Source of the DNA: Penium margaritaceum
Lineage: Eukaryota > Streptophyta > Zygnematophyceae > Desmidiales > Peniaceae
Direction of reading: 5' to 3'
Length of the DNA stretch: 64,000 nt
Assembly: GCA_023375785.1 (NCBI GenBank)
Contig: SZWC01006897.1
Location: forward strand, 70,046 to 134,045
Shown here: positions 51,953 through 62,600 of the stretch, piece after piece
Position numbering within the stretch: the first letter of the stretch is position 1
How the letters are laid out: every line of letters begins with the position of its first letter
Made by a program: the position numbers and the translations under genes
The notes under the pieces: model-generated
The model's input: only the letters and a program-made list of their open reading frames with translations
Database searches by the model: none
Told to the model about the DNA's origin: nothing

Positions 51953-53768
51953 CTTGTCTCGGTCACCTGTCCTCACAGGCAACCTCCTTGTCAAGGCACT
52001 GAGCAAGTACTTCCAGCCAAACCCAACTGAAGCTGGCTACCTAGGATGGATTTGCAGACCTTGCGGGAAGGTGGCTTCTGGCGTAAGTGTTCGCATGCGC
52101 GGCCACTTTGGCCATCCTGTGGGCAACATCAAGAAGTGTAGCGTGGTTACTCCTGATGCGCACGCGCTCTTGGGCCTCTACTGCTTGCAAATCCGCCGGG
52201 CACCTTTACCCCATTCGATGAGACTCTATACAATGGCGGTGGTCCTGTCGGGGGAGGAAACGGCAACCAAGTCGACTAGACTGCCATGGTGAAGGAGCAC
52301 AAGCGTCAGGAGCTCTGTGTAACAGGAGCCTATATCAGCAGCAGCGGTGAAGCTGATGGTGCAGTCCAGAATTCTTCTGTCCCTACAGCTTCACTTGTCC
52401 CGGACTCCATGTGCAGCTTTGCAGTTGAAGCATCATCCCTCAACACCGCTCAACAATCACTCATGTCTGAGCACATGTCCATCCTTGCCAACAAGAAGTG
52501 CCAGTGCACCATTATGAAGGTCATGGCCAAGAACGCTCTCCCACTGTCCTTTTGCCAAGATGCCACCGTCTTCAAGCTGGTGGAGGATTCACGCAAGACA
52601 AATGGAGCTTTCAGGCTGCCCGCCAAGGGCACTATGACAGCTTGCTCCTGGACTTGGATGCAGAGCTAGCGGAGCAAGAGAGGCCGCTGCGAGAAGGCTG
52701 GGACATTTTTGGCGTGCCGCTTGGGGTTGATGAGTGGTCACACATACAAATCCAGCCAATCTACTCTCCAATGGCCACCAACGCAGAAGGCACTGTGCAC
52801 CTCTTCTCAAGGGATGCCAGCAGGGTGGTGAGAGACGCAAACCACGTGGTTGCAGTCATCAACCATGCAATCCTCAAGGTGGGTGCTCAGAAGGTGGTGG
52901 AGGTTATTACCAATAACGCATCAACGAACAAAAAGGCATATAATGAGCTCAGTCTCAAGTACCCTACTGTGTTCTTCAGCCACTGTGTTGCTCAATCACT
53001 TGATCTTGTGCTGAAGGATGCTGCAACGACAAAGTGGGGGCAGAATTTCATCTCCAAGAGCGAGCGCATTGTCTCTTTCTTTAGGAACAAGGATACTTTG
53101 AGGTCATGGCTGGTGGCCAAGGGTGGGCTGGTCCTCTTGCCTGCTGTTGCTACTCGTTTTGGCTCTGTGCACAAAATGCTTGAGAGGCTCTTCAACTTGC
53201 GTGAGACACTGGTGAAGATTGTGAGCAGTGCTAGGTGGACTTACTTTGGGAGTGTGGGCAAGGATGCTGGTTGGAAGACAGAAAAAGGAAGGACGCAGGA
53301 TTGTAAGGATGGGGGTGTTTTGGGTCCAGGTCAAGGCAATGGCAAGGCTCATGTTGCCGATTGTCCTCGCAATACGCAAGGCTGATAGTTGAGGGGGCAC
53401 TGCGGGCATTTTTTTTATGCGCTGTTGGATGCCACTGAGTCTGTTAACTCTCTTGCTGTGTCCCGTGGCAGCCAACGTGCCCCAACCCTGAGTGGGTGAA
53501 GTTCATAGGATATCGTCTCAGATTTCGCTGGACTAACCTGATGTCCTGTCCTACCTATGCTGCAGCACGTCGTTGCCACCCACACCATTTTGGCCACAAT
53601 TTTGATGGGAACGAAAAGATGGTGGAGGCGTAAAACACGGTTGTCGTGGCGCTGGTGCCCGAGGGACGCAACCAAAATGCTCTTGATGGGGAGCTCGAGG
53701 CCTTTGAGAACAGTAGAGTCTTGTTGGAGGATGAGCCCTCCAAGGTGAAGGAGGTGCTACGGGCCAAG
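51953..53768 (+). pseudogene. hAT-2 transposase, 5' part
   Basis: A relative of hAT-1. BED finger GYLGWICRPCGKVASGV...RMRGHF...IKKC at about 52035-52140. Frame changes at about 52200 and 52630 and a stop at 52285. Core: WDIFGVPLGVDEWSH (Asp present), then VITNNAST where hAT-1 has VICDNTST, so a catalytic Asp is Asn, and HCVAQSLDL where hAT-1 has CCAHNIDL. A frameshift at about 53290 precedes LRFRWTNLMSCPTYAAARRCHPHHF. It ends at CCAAG, where copia E inserted; the rest is at 59820-60691. Inactive. Confidence 0.87.
53764..53768. repeat. Copia E target duplication, left copy (CCAAG)
   Basis: Repeated at 59820-59824. Confidence 0.92.
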
Positions 53769-54422
53769 TGTCATTGCGCCGGATAGCAACAGTCTAGAAA
53801 ACAGGTCCCGACATGGGAGGCCGCTAACCGCTCTTGGTATTCCAACCAAGATAACATATCACCCTCGAACGAGGGATCCACAGTTTAGGTTCGTTTGGTT
53901 TGTAACCTCACGAAGTCCGCATGTTGGTCTTTAGTGTCTACCTTTGGTTGGACACTCTGTGAGGAGTCTTAAAGGCAAGAATTGTAAATGCATGCATGCA
54001 AGGTATAGGCTTTTATACTTGCAGAGCTTTGCTAAAGCTTCTGTTTGTAGTGGTTCCACTGGAGCCAACCTCAAGCTACAGTCCTGCTTGGCTCGTCCTT
54101 AGACCGCCAAGTGTCATCCTCAAGGCAGGCTCTAGTAAGCTTCCTAGAAGCTTCTTGTCTCAGTTTGGGCCACAAATGAAATTGAGTCCGTTGCGGGGAT
54201 TGAACCCGCGACCTCTCGTTTGAGACTCTGGTGCCCATTCAACCAAGCCAAAAACATATGGTTCCCATGATGAGCGACAGGGGACATACCCATTCTGGGG
54301 AGTGCATTTCTGGCCCATCTCCGAACATACCAAGGGGACGTACTCCATAGAGGAGTGTATTCCTTGTCTGTATGTGTAGCTAGCCAGCTAGGCGGTGGAC
54401 AAGGTACATACTATTTCAAAAA
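53769..54422 (-). repeat. Copia E 3' LTR
   Basis: About 654 bases, TGTCATTG to TTTCAA(AA); the right boundary is set by comparison with the other LTR and by the eroded purine tract beside it. Confidence 0.88.
54193..54251 (-). promoter_or_regulatory. tRNA-like A/B-box segment in copia E LTR
   Basis: In element sense the A-box-like TTGGCTTGGTTGAATGGG (54234-54251) is followed by a perfect T-arm-like stem-loop CGCGGGTTCAATCCCCGC (54193-54210). A CTC-AAAC-GAG stem lies between them. The other LTR has the same at 59591-59650 with one B-box change. No acceptor stem is visible. Confidence 0.6.
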
Positions 54423-54482
54423 ATCTCTCACTTGCACCTCTGTGCATTTGTCGCTTACTGGACTTCATCAATGCCTTGGGGC

Positions 54483-55500
54483 TCACCCTTCCTCTGCCGC
54501 ACTCCTCATGCCGAATACACGAATGCTTGCATAGTGCAAGTCGCTCTCCAACGACTTGGTCATGCAGTCAGTAAGCATGCTCTTCGTTTTGCAGTGCTGC
54601 AAGTCCACCACTTTCTTCACGACAAGGTCACGTGAGTAGTGGTAACGTATGTTGATGTGCTTCGTTTGCCGGGAGATGATCTCGTCTTCAGCCATCGAGA
54701 TTGCGCTCATGTTGTCCACGTGTACGACTGTGGCGTCCTTCTGTGGCATCGTCATTTTGCCAAGCAGGCTGCGCAGCCATTGTGTCTCCTTGCACACCTC
54801 AGATAGAGCAACATGCTCTGCCTCAACCGAGGACAAGGAAGCACAGTCCTGCTTCCTGCTGACCCATGAGATGGCAGCGCTATTCAAGATGCACACGTAT
54901 CCAGTGGTGGATTCCATGTCGTGGAGATTTCCTCCCCAGTCAACGTCGGTGTAGTACTTCAGGCGAAGGGGGTCTGTTCGTTCTTGGCCTCCAAGGACGA
55001 GGCCCATGTGACGTGTCTCCTGCAGGTAGCGCAAGATGCGCTTTACTGCTTGCCAATGTTGTGGCCCAAGGTTGGCCATGAATCTGCTCACTTGTACCAC
55101 AGCATAGCAGATGTCCGGACGAGTCCCTACCATGGTGTACATGATGCTACCCATGGCGGACTGGTAGGGGATTTCTTGCATCTCCCTTTGTTTTGCTCTG
55201 TTGCTTGGTGACATGGAGGCCTTTAGCTTTGTATCGGCCGTCATTGGGGTGCTGACTGGTTTGTAGTCTTCCATGTGGTAGTGCTTCAGTACCTCACCGA
55301 TGTCATTGGTTTGGTTGAGTTTGATGGTGCCTGCTACTCGGTTGCGGTAGATGGCAATCCCGAGGTAGTACTCGAGAGGACACATGTCCTTTATCTTGAA
55401 CCTTTTGCGGAGGTCAGACTTCAGCTCATCCAGTAGCTCGACTGAAGACGAGCAAATGATGAGATCATCCACGTACAACGCAACCAGCATCAGCCCTCAA
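54483..55500 (-). pseudogene. Copia E reverse transcriptase active-site half and RNase H
   Basis: 335 uninterrupted codons (55490-54483). YVDD in LVALYVDDLIICSSS, IKDMCPLEYYLGIAIYRN, IPYQSAMGSIMYTMVGTRPD, the RNase H block YTDVDWGGNLHDMESTTGY (Val in place of Ala in DADW), SRKQDCASLSSVEAEHVALSE, HINIRYHYSRDL and CKTKSMLTDCMTKSL, ending at the natural C-terminus. It is preceded by a TGA after VHDDG (about 55497). Well preserved for its age. Confidence 0.88.
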
Positions 55501-56090
55501 CCATCGTCGTGCACGTACATGCTCGGGTCATTCTGGTAATGCGCGAAGGAGAAACCGATCATGAAACGGTCCATCTCTTTGTACCACATCTTTGGGGCGT
55601 GTTTCAGCCCGTAGAGCGCTTTCACCAACTTGCAAACCTTGCCCTTGGGAGCTTTGAATCCTTCAGGCACCTCTATCAGCACTTCCTTGTCAAGATTCCC
55701 ATAAAGAAAAGCTATCCTGACATCCATCTGGTGCATCTCTAGGTTCTTTGTGGCTGCAATGCCAAGGAGAGAGCGATGGAGGCAAAGGTCATGACGGGTG
55801 CGAACGTCTCATCGTACTCGGAGCCCGGGCGTTGAGAGAACCCCTTAGCCACTACCCTTACCTTGAAGTTGTCGATGCTGCCGTCTTGCTTCTTCTTCAC
55901 TCAGAGGACCCACTTGGATCCGACCACGTGGGCCTTGTTGGGTCTATCCACAAGCACCCATGTGCCGTTCTCACCAATGGACGCGAGCTCGCTGTCCACT
56001 GCCTCCTTCCAATTGGCCGCATCGGGGCCATTCATTGCCTCCGCAACTGTGGATGGCTCTCCTTGAGCCATGCACGACCAGCTAAGGCTG
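55501..56090 (-). pseudogene. Copia E reverse transcriptase N-terminal half
   Basis: From the right: ENGTWVLVDRPNKAHVVGSKW, a stop, VRVVAKGFSQRPGSEYDETF, then a frame change at about 55780. It resumes with HQMDVRIAFLYGNLDKEVLIEVPEG, VKALYGLKHAPKMWYKEMDRF and PSMYVHDDG. The first catalytic Asp is present (MDVRIAF). The frame break and stops inactivate it. Confidence 0.85.
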
Positions 56091-57540
56091 GTTCAATCAT
56101 CCTCATACCACAAAGGTGCTTTCTTTGGTGGCAAACTGCGCCGGAGTGCTGGTGCGGCTTCTCGCTTTGGTGCTGGTGCTTCCACAAGTGGTGGTTTGTC
56201 GTCGTCGTCGTCGTCTTCGTCGTCAGAAGAGTCGTCATAATCCAAGTCAGACTCGGAAGCCCTGGACGCCCCGGTATCCGTGTCCATGTCAGATGTTGCG
56301 TCATCCTCCGCAGCTACTCTCCCATTCCCACCACCTGCTGGCAAAGCGAACCAGTTGTCGGGTGCTTGGTCTCCGGACTCAAGCAACACTATTCACTCTC
56401 CCTCTTTGGGATCAAGGTTTGGGTCCAGTGGCTCTCCCTTTTCAAGGGTGCCTTCATCAAACACGACGTCGCGGCTCTTCACGAGCTTGCCTGCTGCCTG
56501 GTCCCAAAGCCGATAGGCTTTGTGTGATGTGTCCTACCCAACCATGACGCACTTCCTAGAACTTGCGTCTAGCTTGCCTCCACCTTCTCCGGACTGGATC
56601 TTCACCAATGCGGTTGACCCAAACACCTTCAGATGAGATGCGTTGGGTTTCTTTTGCGACCATGCTTCCTGTGGGGTCTTCAACTGCTTGTCGTGCTACT
56701 TTCCACGCTTTCGTAAGGCGGTCGCTGGTGTGAGGTTCAAGAGGTTGCAAGCCGTTGTTGCTGCTTCAGCCCAAAAGCCAAGTAGGAGCATGGCGTCGAA
56801 GAGCATGCTTCGCACCATGCCGAGCAGAGTCTTGTTCATCCTCGCGGCAACGCCATTGCTTTGGGGGTTGTAAGGGGTGGTCTGCTTGTGGCGGCTGCCA
56901 TGATGCTTGAGCCAAGCCTTGCATGCCTCATACTCACCCCGGTTGTCACTTCAGAGCGTCTTCACTTTCTTGGACGTTTGCCGCTCCACCATGGCAACGA
57001 ACTCGAGGAGCTTCTCCTTGACCTTTCCCTTTGTTTTGAGGAAGTAGATCCACAACTTGCGGCCGTGGTCGTCAATGAAGGTCAGGACGTACTTACTTCC
57101 TCCATTAGATGGTGTGCGGAAGGGTCCACACATGTCACTGTATATCAGCTCCAAGACATGCTCTGCTCGTTGACCTCCTCTCCCAAACGGCTTCTTCTTT
57201 GCCTTCGCTTGGATGCATGGTTCACACAATGTACGCCCTTTGCCATGCTTCATGGTGCACCCTTCCATTCCGCAGACTACCTCTTGCTCCTGCATCTTCT
57301 GCAGCGTGCTGTTGGCCACGTGGCCAAATCGCCGGTGCCACAGCTTAGCATCAGTGTCCTTGGTTGATGTGGCGGCCGCAACGGTCGCCGGTGGTGCATC
57401 CTTTGGCTCCGGTGCCACTGTCTTGGTGGCACATGCGAGTCCCTCATTCGACGCCTTGGTGACTTTGGTTTGAAGCACGTAGAGGCCGTCGACTCTTGGA
57501 ACTTGAAGCATGAGATCGTCTTTGGTGTACAAAATCTAGA
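56091..57540 (-). pseudogene. Copia E integrase and acidic linker
   Basis: Zinc region intact (LWHRRFGHVANSTLQKM and TLCEPCIQAKAKKKPF). LIYSDMCGPFRTPSNGG and FIDDHGRKLWIYFLK are present. A stop at about 56951 (VKTL, stop) precedes the second catalytic block SDNRGEYEACKAWLK, still readable in the same strand. NPQSNGVAARMNKTL has Ala where the catalytic Glu belongs. The C-terminal part is GYDTSHKAYRLWD-like with a stop in it. The linker has a run of Asp (DYDDSSDDEDDDDDDK) at about 56200-56240. Confidence 0.83.
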
Positions 57541-58020
57541 TGTCCTCATTTTTTAGGGCCACCGCTTCCTTGTTGGTGAACAGCACTTTCATGTTGTTGT
57601 CATTTATTTGTGACACGAACATCAAGTTGGCTGCAAAGGAGGGCATGTACACCACCTTTTGAAGGTTTACGGCCTTCTCCGCACCATTCACGTTGAACGT
57701 GATCACATTGTCCCCTTCGCCCATGGCTTGGACGACGCTGCCGTTTGCACACTTGATGCACATGACAGATTCGGCCATGGAGACAAATCCACCCTTCCCT
57801 TTTGATGAGTGGTGGTTTGTGCCCGAGTGAAGGGTGAATGCCCTGGGCCTAAGGATCGCTACCCCCTTTATGGGCAGCCCGCTAGCCATCATGTTGGTGA
57901 TCTCCTTCTTCTCCTTCCCACCTTTGCTCCCGCTTTCTTTCTTGGGACTGTGGCAGTCCCTAGCCCAGTGCCCAGCCTTGCCACAGTTGTGACAGTTGCC
58001 GGGCTTCTTGCTCTCTTCTT
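57541..58020 (-). pseudogene. Copia E zinc knuckle and protease
   Basis: The knuckle CHNCGKAGHWARDC (about 57945-57990) is intact. The protease motif that should read D-S-G is LHSGTNHH: the catalytic Asp is His. IYSDM-type downstream blocks are preceded by FAANLMFVSQINDNNMKVLFTNKEAV, then a stop after KNEDI (57536). Confidence 0.83.
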
Positions 58021-58733
58021 GCCACCATTGCCTTTCACTCCACCGCCACTGCTTCCGCTGTTGCCTTCACTGGAGCAAGAGCTTGCATCTTGTCTACCGA
58101 AGCGACAGGCATAGGCTGAGATGTTTGCCTCACTGCCATTGTGTCGCATGGAATTGTTGCGGACATGTTCAGTGACAGCCTCGTACGCAGATCTGCCTCC
58201 TTCCAACCACCAAATACGGTGATCAAGGACCCCCAGCTTTCCGGCAGCGCCATTAGAAGGATCATGGCACGCAGGTTGGAGTCGAAATTCCATTCCATTT
58301 GCTGGACCTCTTGCACCACGTTGTCGAACGACTGCAAAAATGTGGGTATTGATTCTCCTTCGCTCACCCTCATCGACATCAGCATTTGGAAGATGAAGAT
58401 TCGGTTTGCTACGGCATTCGATTGATGCACGCGTGTGAGTTTTGCGTAGGCCTCGGCGGCCACCGTGCATCCTGTGATGTGGGAGTGTTGAGTCTCGTTG
58501 ATGGACGTCACAAGAATGGCGAGAGCCATGTTGTTCTTCATCGTCCATGTTGCAAGGCCAGTCGCATGAGTCGTCACCAGCGCATCGGCGGGTTCTGTGT
58601 CGGTCCCTTGTAGGATGTCAAGGTAGCCACGTACATTCATGACAATCTCAAACTGCCATTTCCACAAGGGAAAACCTGTCCTCGTGAATTTGGACATACC
58701 CGCCTCAAGGTGGGCTTGAGTCGGATCTGCCAT
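58021..58733 (-). pseudogene. Copia E gag
   Basis: ATG at 58733 (MADPTQAHLEAG). Core FTRTGFPLWKWQFEIVMNV, capsid region AVANRIFIFQMLMSMRVSEGESI, ILLMALPESWGSLITVFGGW. The frame is intact to about 58190, then shifts: LSLNMSATIPC is read where ARNNSMRHNGSEAN-like sequence continues in another frame. The knuckle therefore falls out of frame with the start. Confidence 0.85.
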
Positions 58734-59149
58734 TTTTGGCTGTTGCTCGTCTTCTTTGCTGCGCTGCTACTGTGCTTCATTGAGGCCAATGAGGCTGATG
58801 AGGCTATTGAGTGCGACCGTTGTCAAAAGGTGCAGTTGGATCTGTAGCATACCCCTCCCGCCGACGATCGCCTAAGGCAATGGTACCGTCGTGAGAGAAC
58901 GGACTCGGGGTCGTACCACCTTCTAAAAAGGGGTAGAGCTTAATCCCGTTGGGGCTCGAGGGTCGTGTCTCACATGGACAGAGCTGTTTCTCATCCCCTA
59001 GTCTGCCACTTGCGCATACCCTACCTTTTAGAAGCTGATGGAGCCGATAGAGCAGATGGAGCAGTCCGATGGTCGTGTCCATGTTGTACCTCTGCGCCCT
59101 ACAAGACCACACGCTAGTCGGTCTTGGAAGCTGCCTGAGAACCAGAAGT
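58734..59149 (-). other. Copia E leader between primer site and gag
   Basis: Untranslated leader; no coding or repeat feature beyond short Gly/Gln-like repeats near 58790 (gaggctgatgaggct). Confidence 0.5.
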
Positions 59150-59164
59150 GTGGGCCCATAACCC
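59150..59164 (-). promoter_or_regulatory. Copia E primer-binding site (half-tRNA iMet type)
   Basis: Minus strand GGGTTATGGGCCCAC, two bases from the 5' LTR; identical to the A2 site although the LTRs are unrelated. Confidence 0.82.
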
Positions 59165-59166
59165 TT

Positions 59167-59819
59167 TGTCAATGCGCCGGATAGCAACGGTCTAGAAAAC
59201 GGGTCCCGACATGGGAGGCTGCCAACCGCTCTTAGTATTGCAACGAAGATAACATATCACCCTCGAACGAGGGCTCCACAGTTTAGGTTCGTTTGGTTTG
59301 CAACCTCAAGAAGTCCGCATGTTGGTCTTTAGTGTCTACCGTTGGTTGGACACTCTGTGAGGAGTCTCAAAGGTAAGACCTGTAAATGGATGCATGTAAG
59401 GTACAGGCTTTCATACTTGCAGAGCTTTGCTAAAGCTTCTTCTTGTAGTGGTTCCACTGGAGCCAACCTCAACTTACTGTCCTACTTGGCGCGTCCTTAG
59501 ACCGCCAAGTGTCATCCTCAAGGAAGGCTCTAGTAAGCTTCCTAGAAACTTCCTGTCCCAGTTTGGGCCACAAATAGAATTGCGACCGTCGCGGGGCTTA
59601 AACCCGCGACCTCTAGTTTGAGACTCCGGTGCCTATTCAACCAAGCCAAAAATGTATGGTTCCTATGATGAGCCACAGGGGACATACCCATTATGGGAAG
59701 TGCATTCGTGGCCCATCTCCAAACAGACCAAGGGGACGTGCTCTGTAGAGCAGTGCATGCCTTGTCTGTATGTGTAGCTAGCCAGCTAGGCAGTGGACAA
59801 GGTGCATACTATTTCAACA
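59167..59819 (-). repeat. Copia E 5' LTR
   Basis: 653 bases, TGTCAATG to CAACA, then CCAAG. Confidence 0.92.
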
Positions 59820-60691
59820 CCAAGGAGGCGGTGGAGCGGGTGGTGGCGGGCAGGTTACCTGCGTTCAGGTGGCATGCCCGTCACATGACGGGCCTTCCCA
59901 TTCTGCGAGCCCTTGTCATGAATCTGTTGGCACAGCCTTGCAGCAGTAGTCACAACGAGCGCGTCTTCTCCAAGTATGAGCTGATCCAGAAAGCCCACCC
60001 CAACCGCCTAAAAGTGTCAACATTGGAGATGCTGGTCTGCACAAACGTGTGGCTGACACGGATGTACGGTAAGAAGAAGGCAAAGAAGATGACAGCAGAG
60101 CTTGCAGAGGCTGCGGAGGAGGAGGCAGGGGAGAATGGGAGTGTCGTAGATGGTGACATGGAGGATGAAGACAAGTGCAACTTCGAGTGGGACCCTGACA
60201 TTGCAAGTGCAGTGGACCCCAATGACCCGGACTTATACAAGGTGGTGGGAGGGGCAGGGGAAGCTGTAGCTCTACACACCGATGATGAGGATGATGTGGA
60301 GGAGGATGAGGAAATTGAGCAAATGGAGGATGATGGAAATGATGGGAGCAACAAGGAGATGGAGGAGGTTGCACATGCAGTTGTGGGGGAGGTGTCAATG
60401 ATCCTGAGGCAACGTTTTTGCAAGTGCAAGGATGTTGAGGCTGCTGGAGCAATATCATTGGCTGTGGCAGTAGCTGGATCAAGTGCTGGAACTACTAGGA
60501 GCACCGCTGTAGTAGCTGCAGCCTCAGCAAGAGCTGCAACCTCATGTGCAGGTGCAGCCTCAGCTAGAGCTGCAGCCTCAGTAGTAGGCTCTACATCAGG
60601 AGCAGCAACAGGCACAGTGTCACATGCTACAGCTGGTGCAGCTGCAGCAGGTAGTGTGCAAGGATCGAAGCGCCTTGAAAAAGGATGCTGA
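59820..60691 (+). pseudogene. hAT-2 transposase, 3' part
   Basis: After CCAAG the hAT-2 frame continues: FRWHARHMTGLPILRALVMN, LAQPCSSSHNERVFSKYELI (hAT dimerisation motif, compare SQPCSSSECERVFS of hAT-1), NRLKVSTLEMLV, then a long acidic tail and an Ala/Ser/Thr-rich C-terminus ending at TGA (60691). This part is uninterrupted; the gene is dead because of lesions in the 5' part and the copia E insertion. Confidence 0.88.
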
Positions 60692-61107
60692 AATGCACAG
60701 TTTTGTTTCATTTCTATGCTTCAGTTACACTTTTGATTTCAAGTGCCCTTGTCTGCTTTGCAATCACTGCTTTACATGCTTCATCTGCCCTTAAGTCAGT
60801 ATGCCATGGTGTAATGTGATGATTGCTCAGAAGGATAGAGTGGCAACCCTCTCATGATCTGGATTAGCATCATGTACATGTCAATTCTGTGGGGATTGAG
60901 AGTGTGAGAAGTGTTGAACTGAGACACAAGGCTAGCTCTTCCAAGAGAATAAATGTAGATCTTCACTATGGTAGGTTGTAATTAGAGAGGTTTTTACTAC
61001 GCGAAGTTGCCAGGAATTTTTAGAAAGTGTGCAGATTAAGAAGTGATCAAATCCACATGGTTATGAAAACCACAGAATTACACAACTGAGGGGCTATCCT
61101 TAAAAAA
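60692..61107. other. hAT-2 3' flank, unassigned
   Basis: Should contain the hAT-2 right end. I could not match a terminal repeat to the left side. Confidence 0.35.
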
Positions 61108-62048
61108 CTAAGAAACCACTTTCATGGAAAAATCAACCTGGGTCAGCAAGTGCCGACTCTCGACTTCCGACTTCGGGACATGACACCGACTTAGACTTGG
61201 CATGGAAAACATGGCCCACCAGTAATACGTTGTCAGCTTTTTTAGCATGTTATCATCACCGAAGTGTCCACCTGGACCTCTGTCATGGCATTTCTCCAAA
61301 GCATCCGTCGTAGTTCCTCGTTTGGAGGAACGACAAATTGTTGAGTGAATATCTGTCTCCAATGGGGGTCGTCGACCCAAAACTTGGTTGGGTTGTACCT
61401 GTCGAGCTCCTCGCAACCCTTTGCGGACAAACTCGTGAGGTACGGGTATTGTTTGATGAGTAACGTGCTAATCTGAGCCATCAGATCTGGTCATGGACTT
61501 AGCATCCGTCGTATTTGTTTTTTCAGGCAGGGACTCGATGTCCTAGTCAAAGCTGGAATGAAGGAACTCCATCCATTGCGCTTGTTTTTCGGCTTAGATT
61601 TGGCTGGGTCTTGAGATATTTCAGGGCATGATGGTCGATTTGGGCGATGCATCACGGATATTCCAGGTAGCAGTACCATTTGCTGAATGTGTGCACGACT
61701 GCAAGCATCTCCTTCTTGTGCACCGCGTACTGTAGGGTAGTTGGTTCTGAAAACCCGTTCAAACTCCTTGATGACCTCAGCCAATTCTTTTGGAACTGCT
61801 GCAAAATTTTCAGTTGTTGCTGCCATCAGGTTTGCCTGGGAAGCATCATTGTTTGCATGCTCCTGATTGCTGGAATTCCATCGCTGGAAAACTCGTCAGG
61901 GATTGCTGCTCTTCGCCGGGTGCACTTTTGCTGTTCACCATTGTGGTCATGAAGTCTTCAATCTTCTAAATGGTGGAGATGCACAGAGGACTGGTGAGAG
62001 GTTGTTTCCAGGTAGTTAGTGCGTCGGTTGCCCCCCCAGTTCCACTGC
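61108..62048 (-). pseudogene. Gypsy H2, internally deleted coding remnant
   Basis: From the right: a short gag-like start (MEDFMTTMVNSKSAPGEEQQ, near 61970), then a jump into RNase H (the YAVHKKEMLAVVHTF region near 61700) and the integrase N-terminal zinc region (CHDRGPGGHFGDDNMLKKLTTYYW, near 61220). Protease and reverse transcriptase are missing. Many stops. The order shows an internal deletion of a gypsy element related to H1. Confidence 0.7.
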
Positions 62049-62060
62049 GCTCTGATGCCA
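62049..62060 (-). promoter_or_regulatory. Gypsy H2 primer-binding site
   Basis: Minus strand TGGCATCAGAGC, one base from the standard initiator tRNA-Met 3'-end site TGGTATCAGAGC; two bases from the LTR. Confidence 0.75.
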
Positions 62061-62062
62061 AG

Positions 62063-62600
62063 TGTTACACTGAGCGGAACATAGGTGGTTCACAAGGATG
62101 AGGTGCGGGAGGAAATACAATTTGAGTGTTTGTGACAAATGGATAACTTTTATTCAGCAGTATGTGAATTTTGATGACAAGTGTTGATTGTGTCAAGCAA
62201 ATACATACGATGCCAAGAATGAGAATCAGGCATACGTTGAGTCACTGGCGTTCGAGCTGAGCCATGCATCCGAGGTTGTGCCGTGAATGGTTAACTTGAG
62301 AAGCTCCGCTGAGAAGTCAAGGGGCTTCAAGAGTATTGTGACGCCTTATAATACTTGAGAATCATTGAGAAGTTGACTGAAGGATATGGAAACATCAATA
62401 TGAGTTGCAATACATCTGTTGACCTTTCTGGAAAGGGGTCGAAGTTGTCGGAAACTTATGGAATGAAACACCGGAGGTGGGGGAAGTTTGTTCAGCCAAA
62501 CGGTGGAAAGATCTTGAATTTGCCGCGCAGTGGGCCATGAATTTCAGAACAGAAATATCCACTCTTGACTTCTGTTGACTTGTGTGCACTAGGGACATAA
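62063..62600 (-). repeat. Gypsy H2 5' LTR (right end approximate)
   Basis: Begins TGTTAC at the primer-site boundary and aligns with the H1 LTR from about 45940. The right end is too diverged to place exactly. Confidence 0.65.

Larger units (their letters stand above)
53769..59819 (-). mobile_element. Copia E, complete structure, inserted in hAT-2
   Basis: A 6,051-base Ty1/copia element in minus orientation: 3' LTR 53769-54422, RNase H, reverse transcriptase, integrase, protease, gag, half-tRNA primer site 59150-59164, and 5' LTR 59167-59819. CCAAG is duplicated at both ends. The interrupted hAT-2 frame resumes in register of sense directly after the element (LRAK, then TKEAVERVV). LTRs differ by about 7% over the first 300 bases by eye. 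Related to copia C. Confidence 0.93.

Noticed and set aside
54193-54251. Genuine tRNA gene
   Set aside because: T-arm and A-box-like sequence are present, but no acceptor stem pairs and the segment recurs inside LTRs of the same family.
59950-60711. 253-codon minus-strand ORF
   Set aside because: Antisense of the hAT-2 C-terminus; composition mirrors the acidic and Ala-rich tail.
45921-62600. One giant gypsy element spanning both H LTRs
   Set aside because: The LTRs are of one family, but the region between holds two hAT parts, an inverted protease fragment, a duplicate integrase and a second 5' region, so at least two separate gypsy copies are needed.
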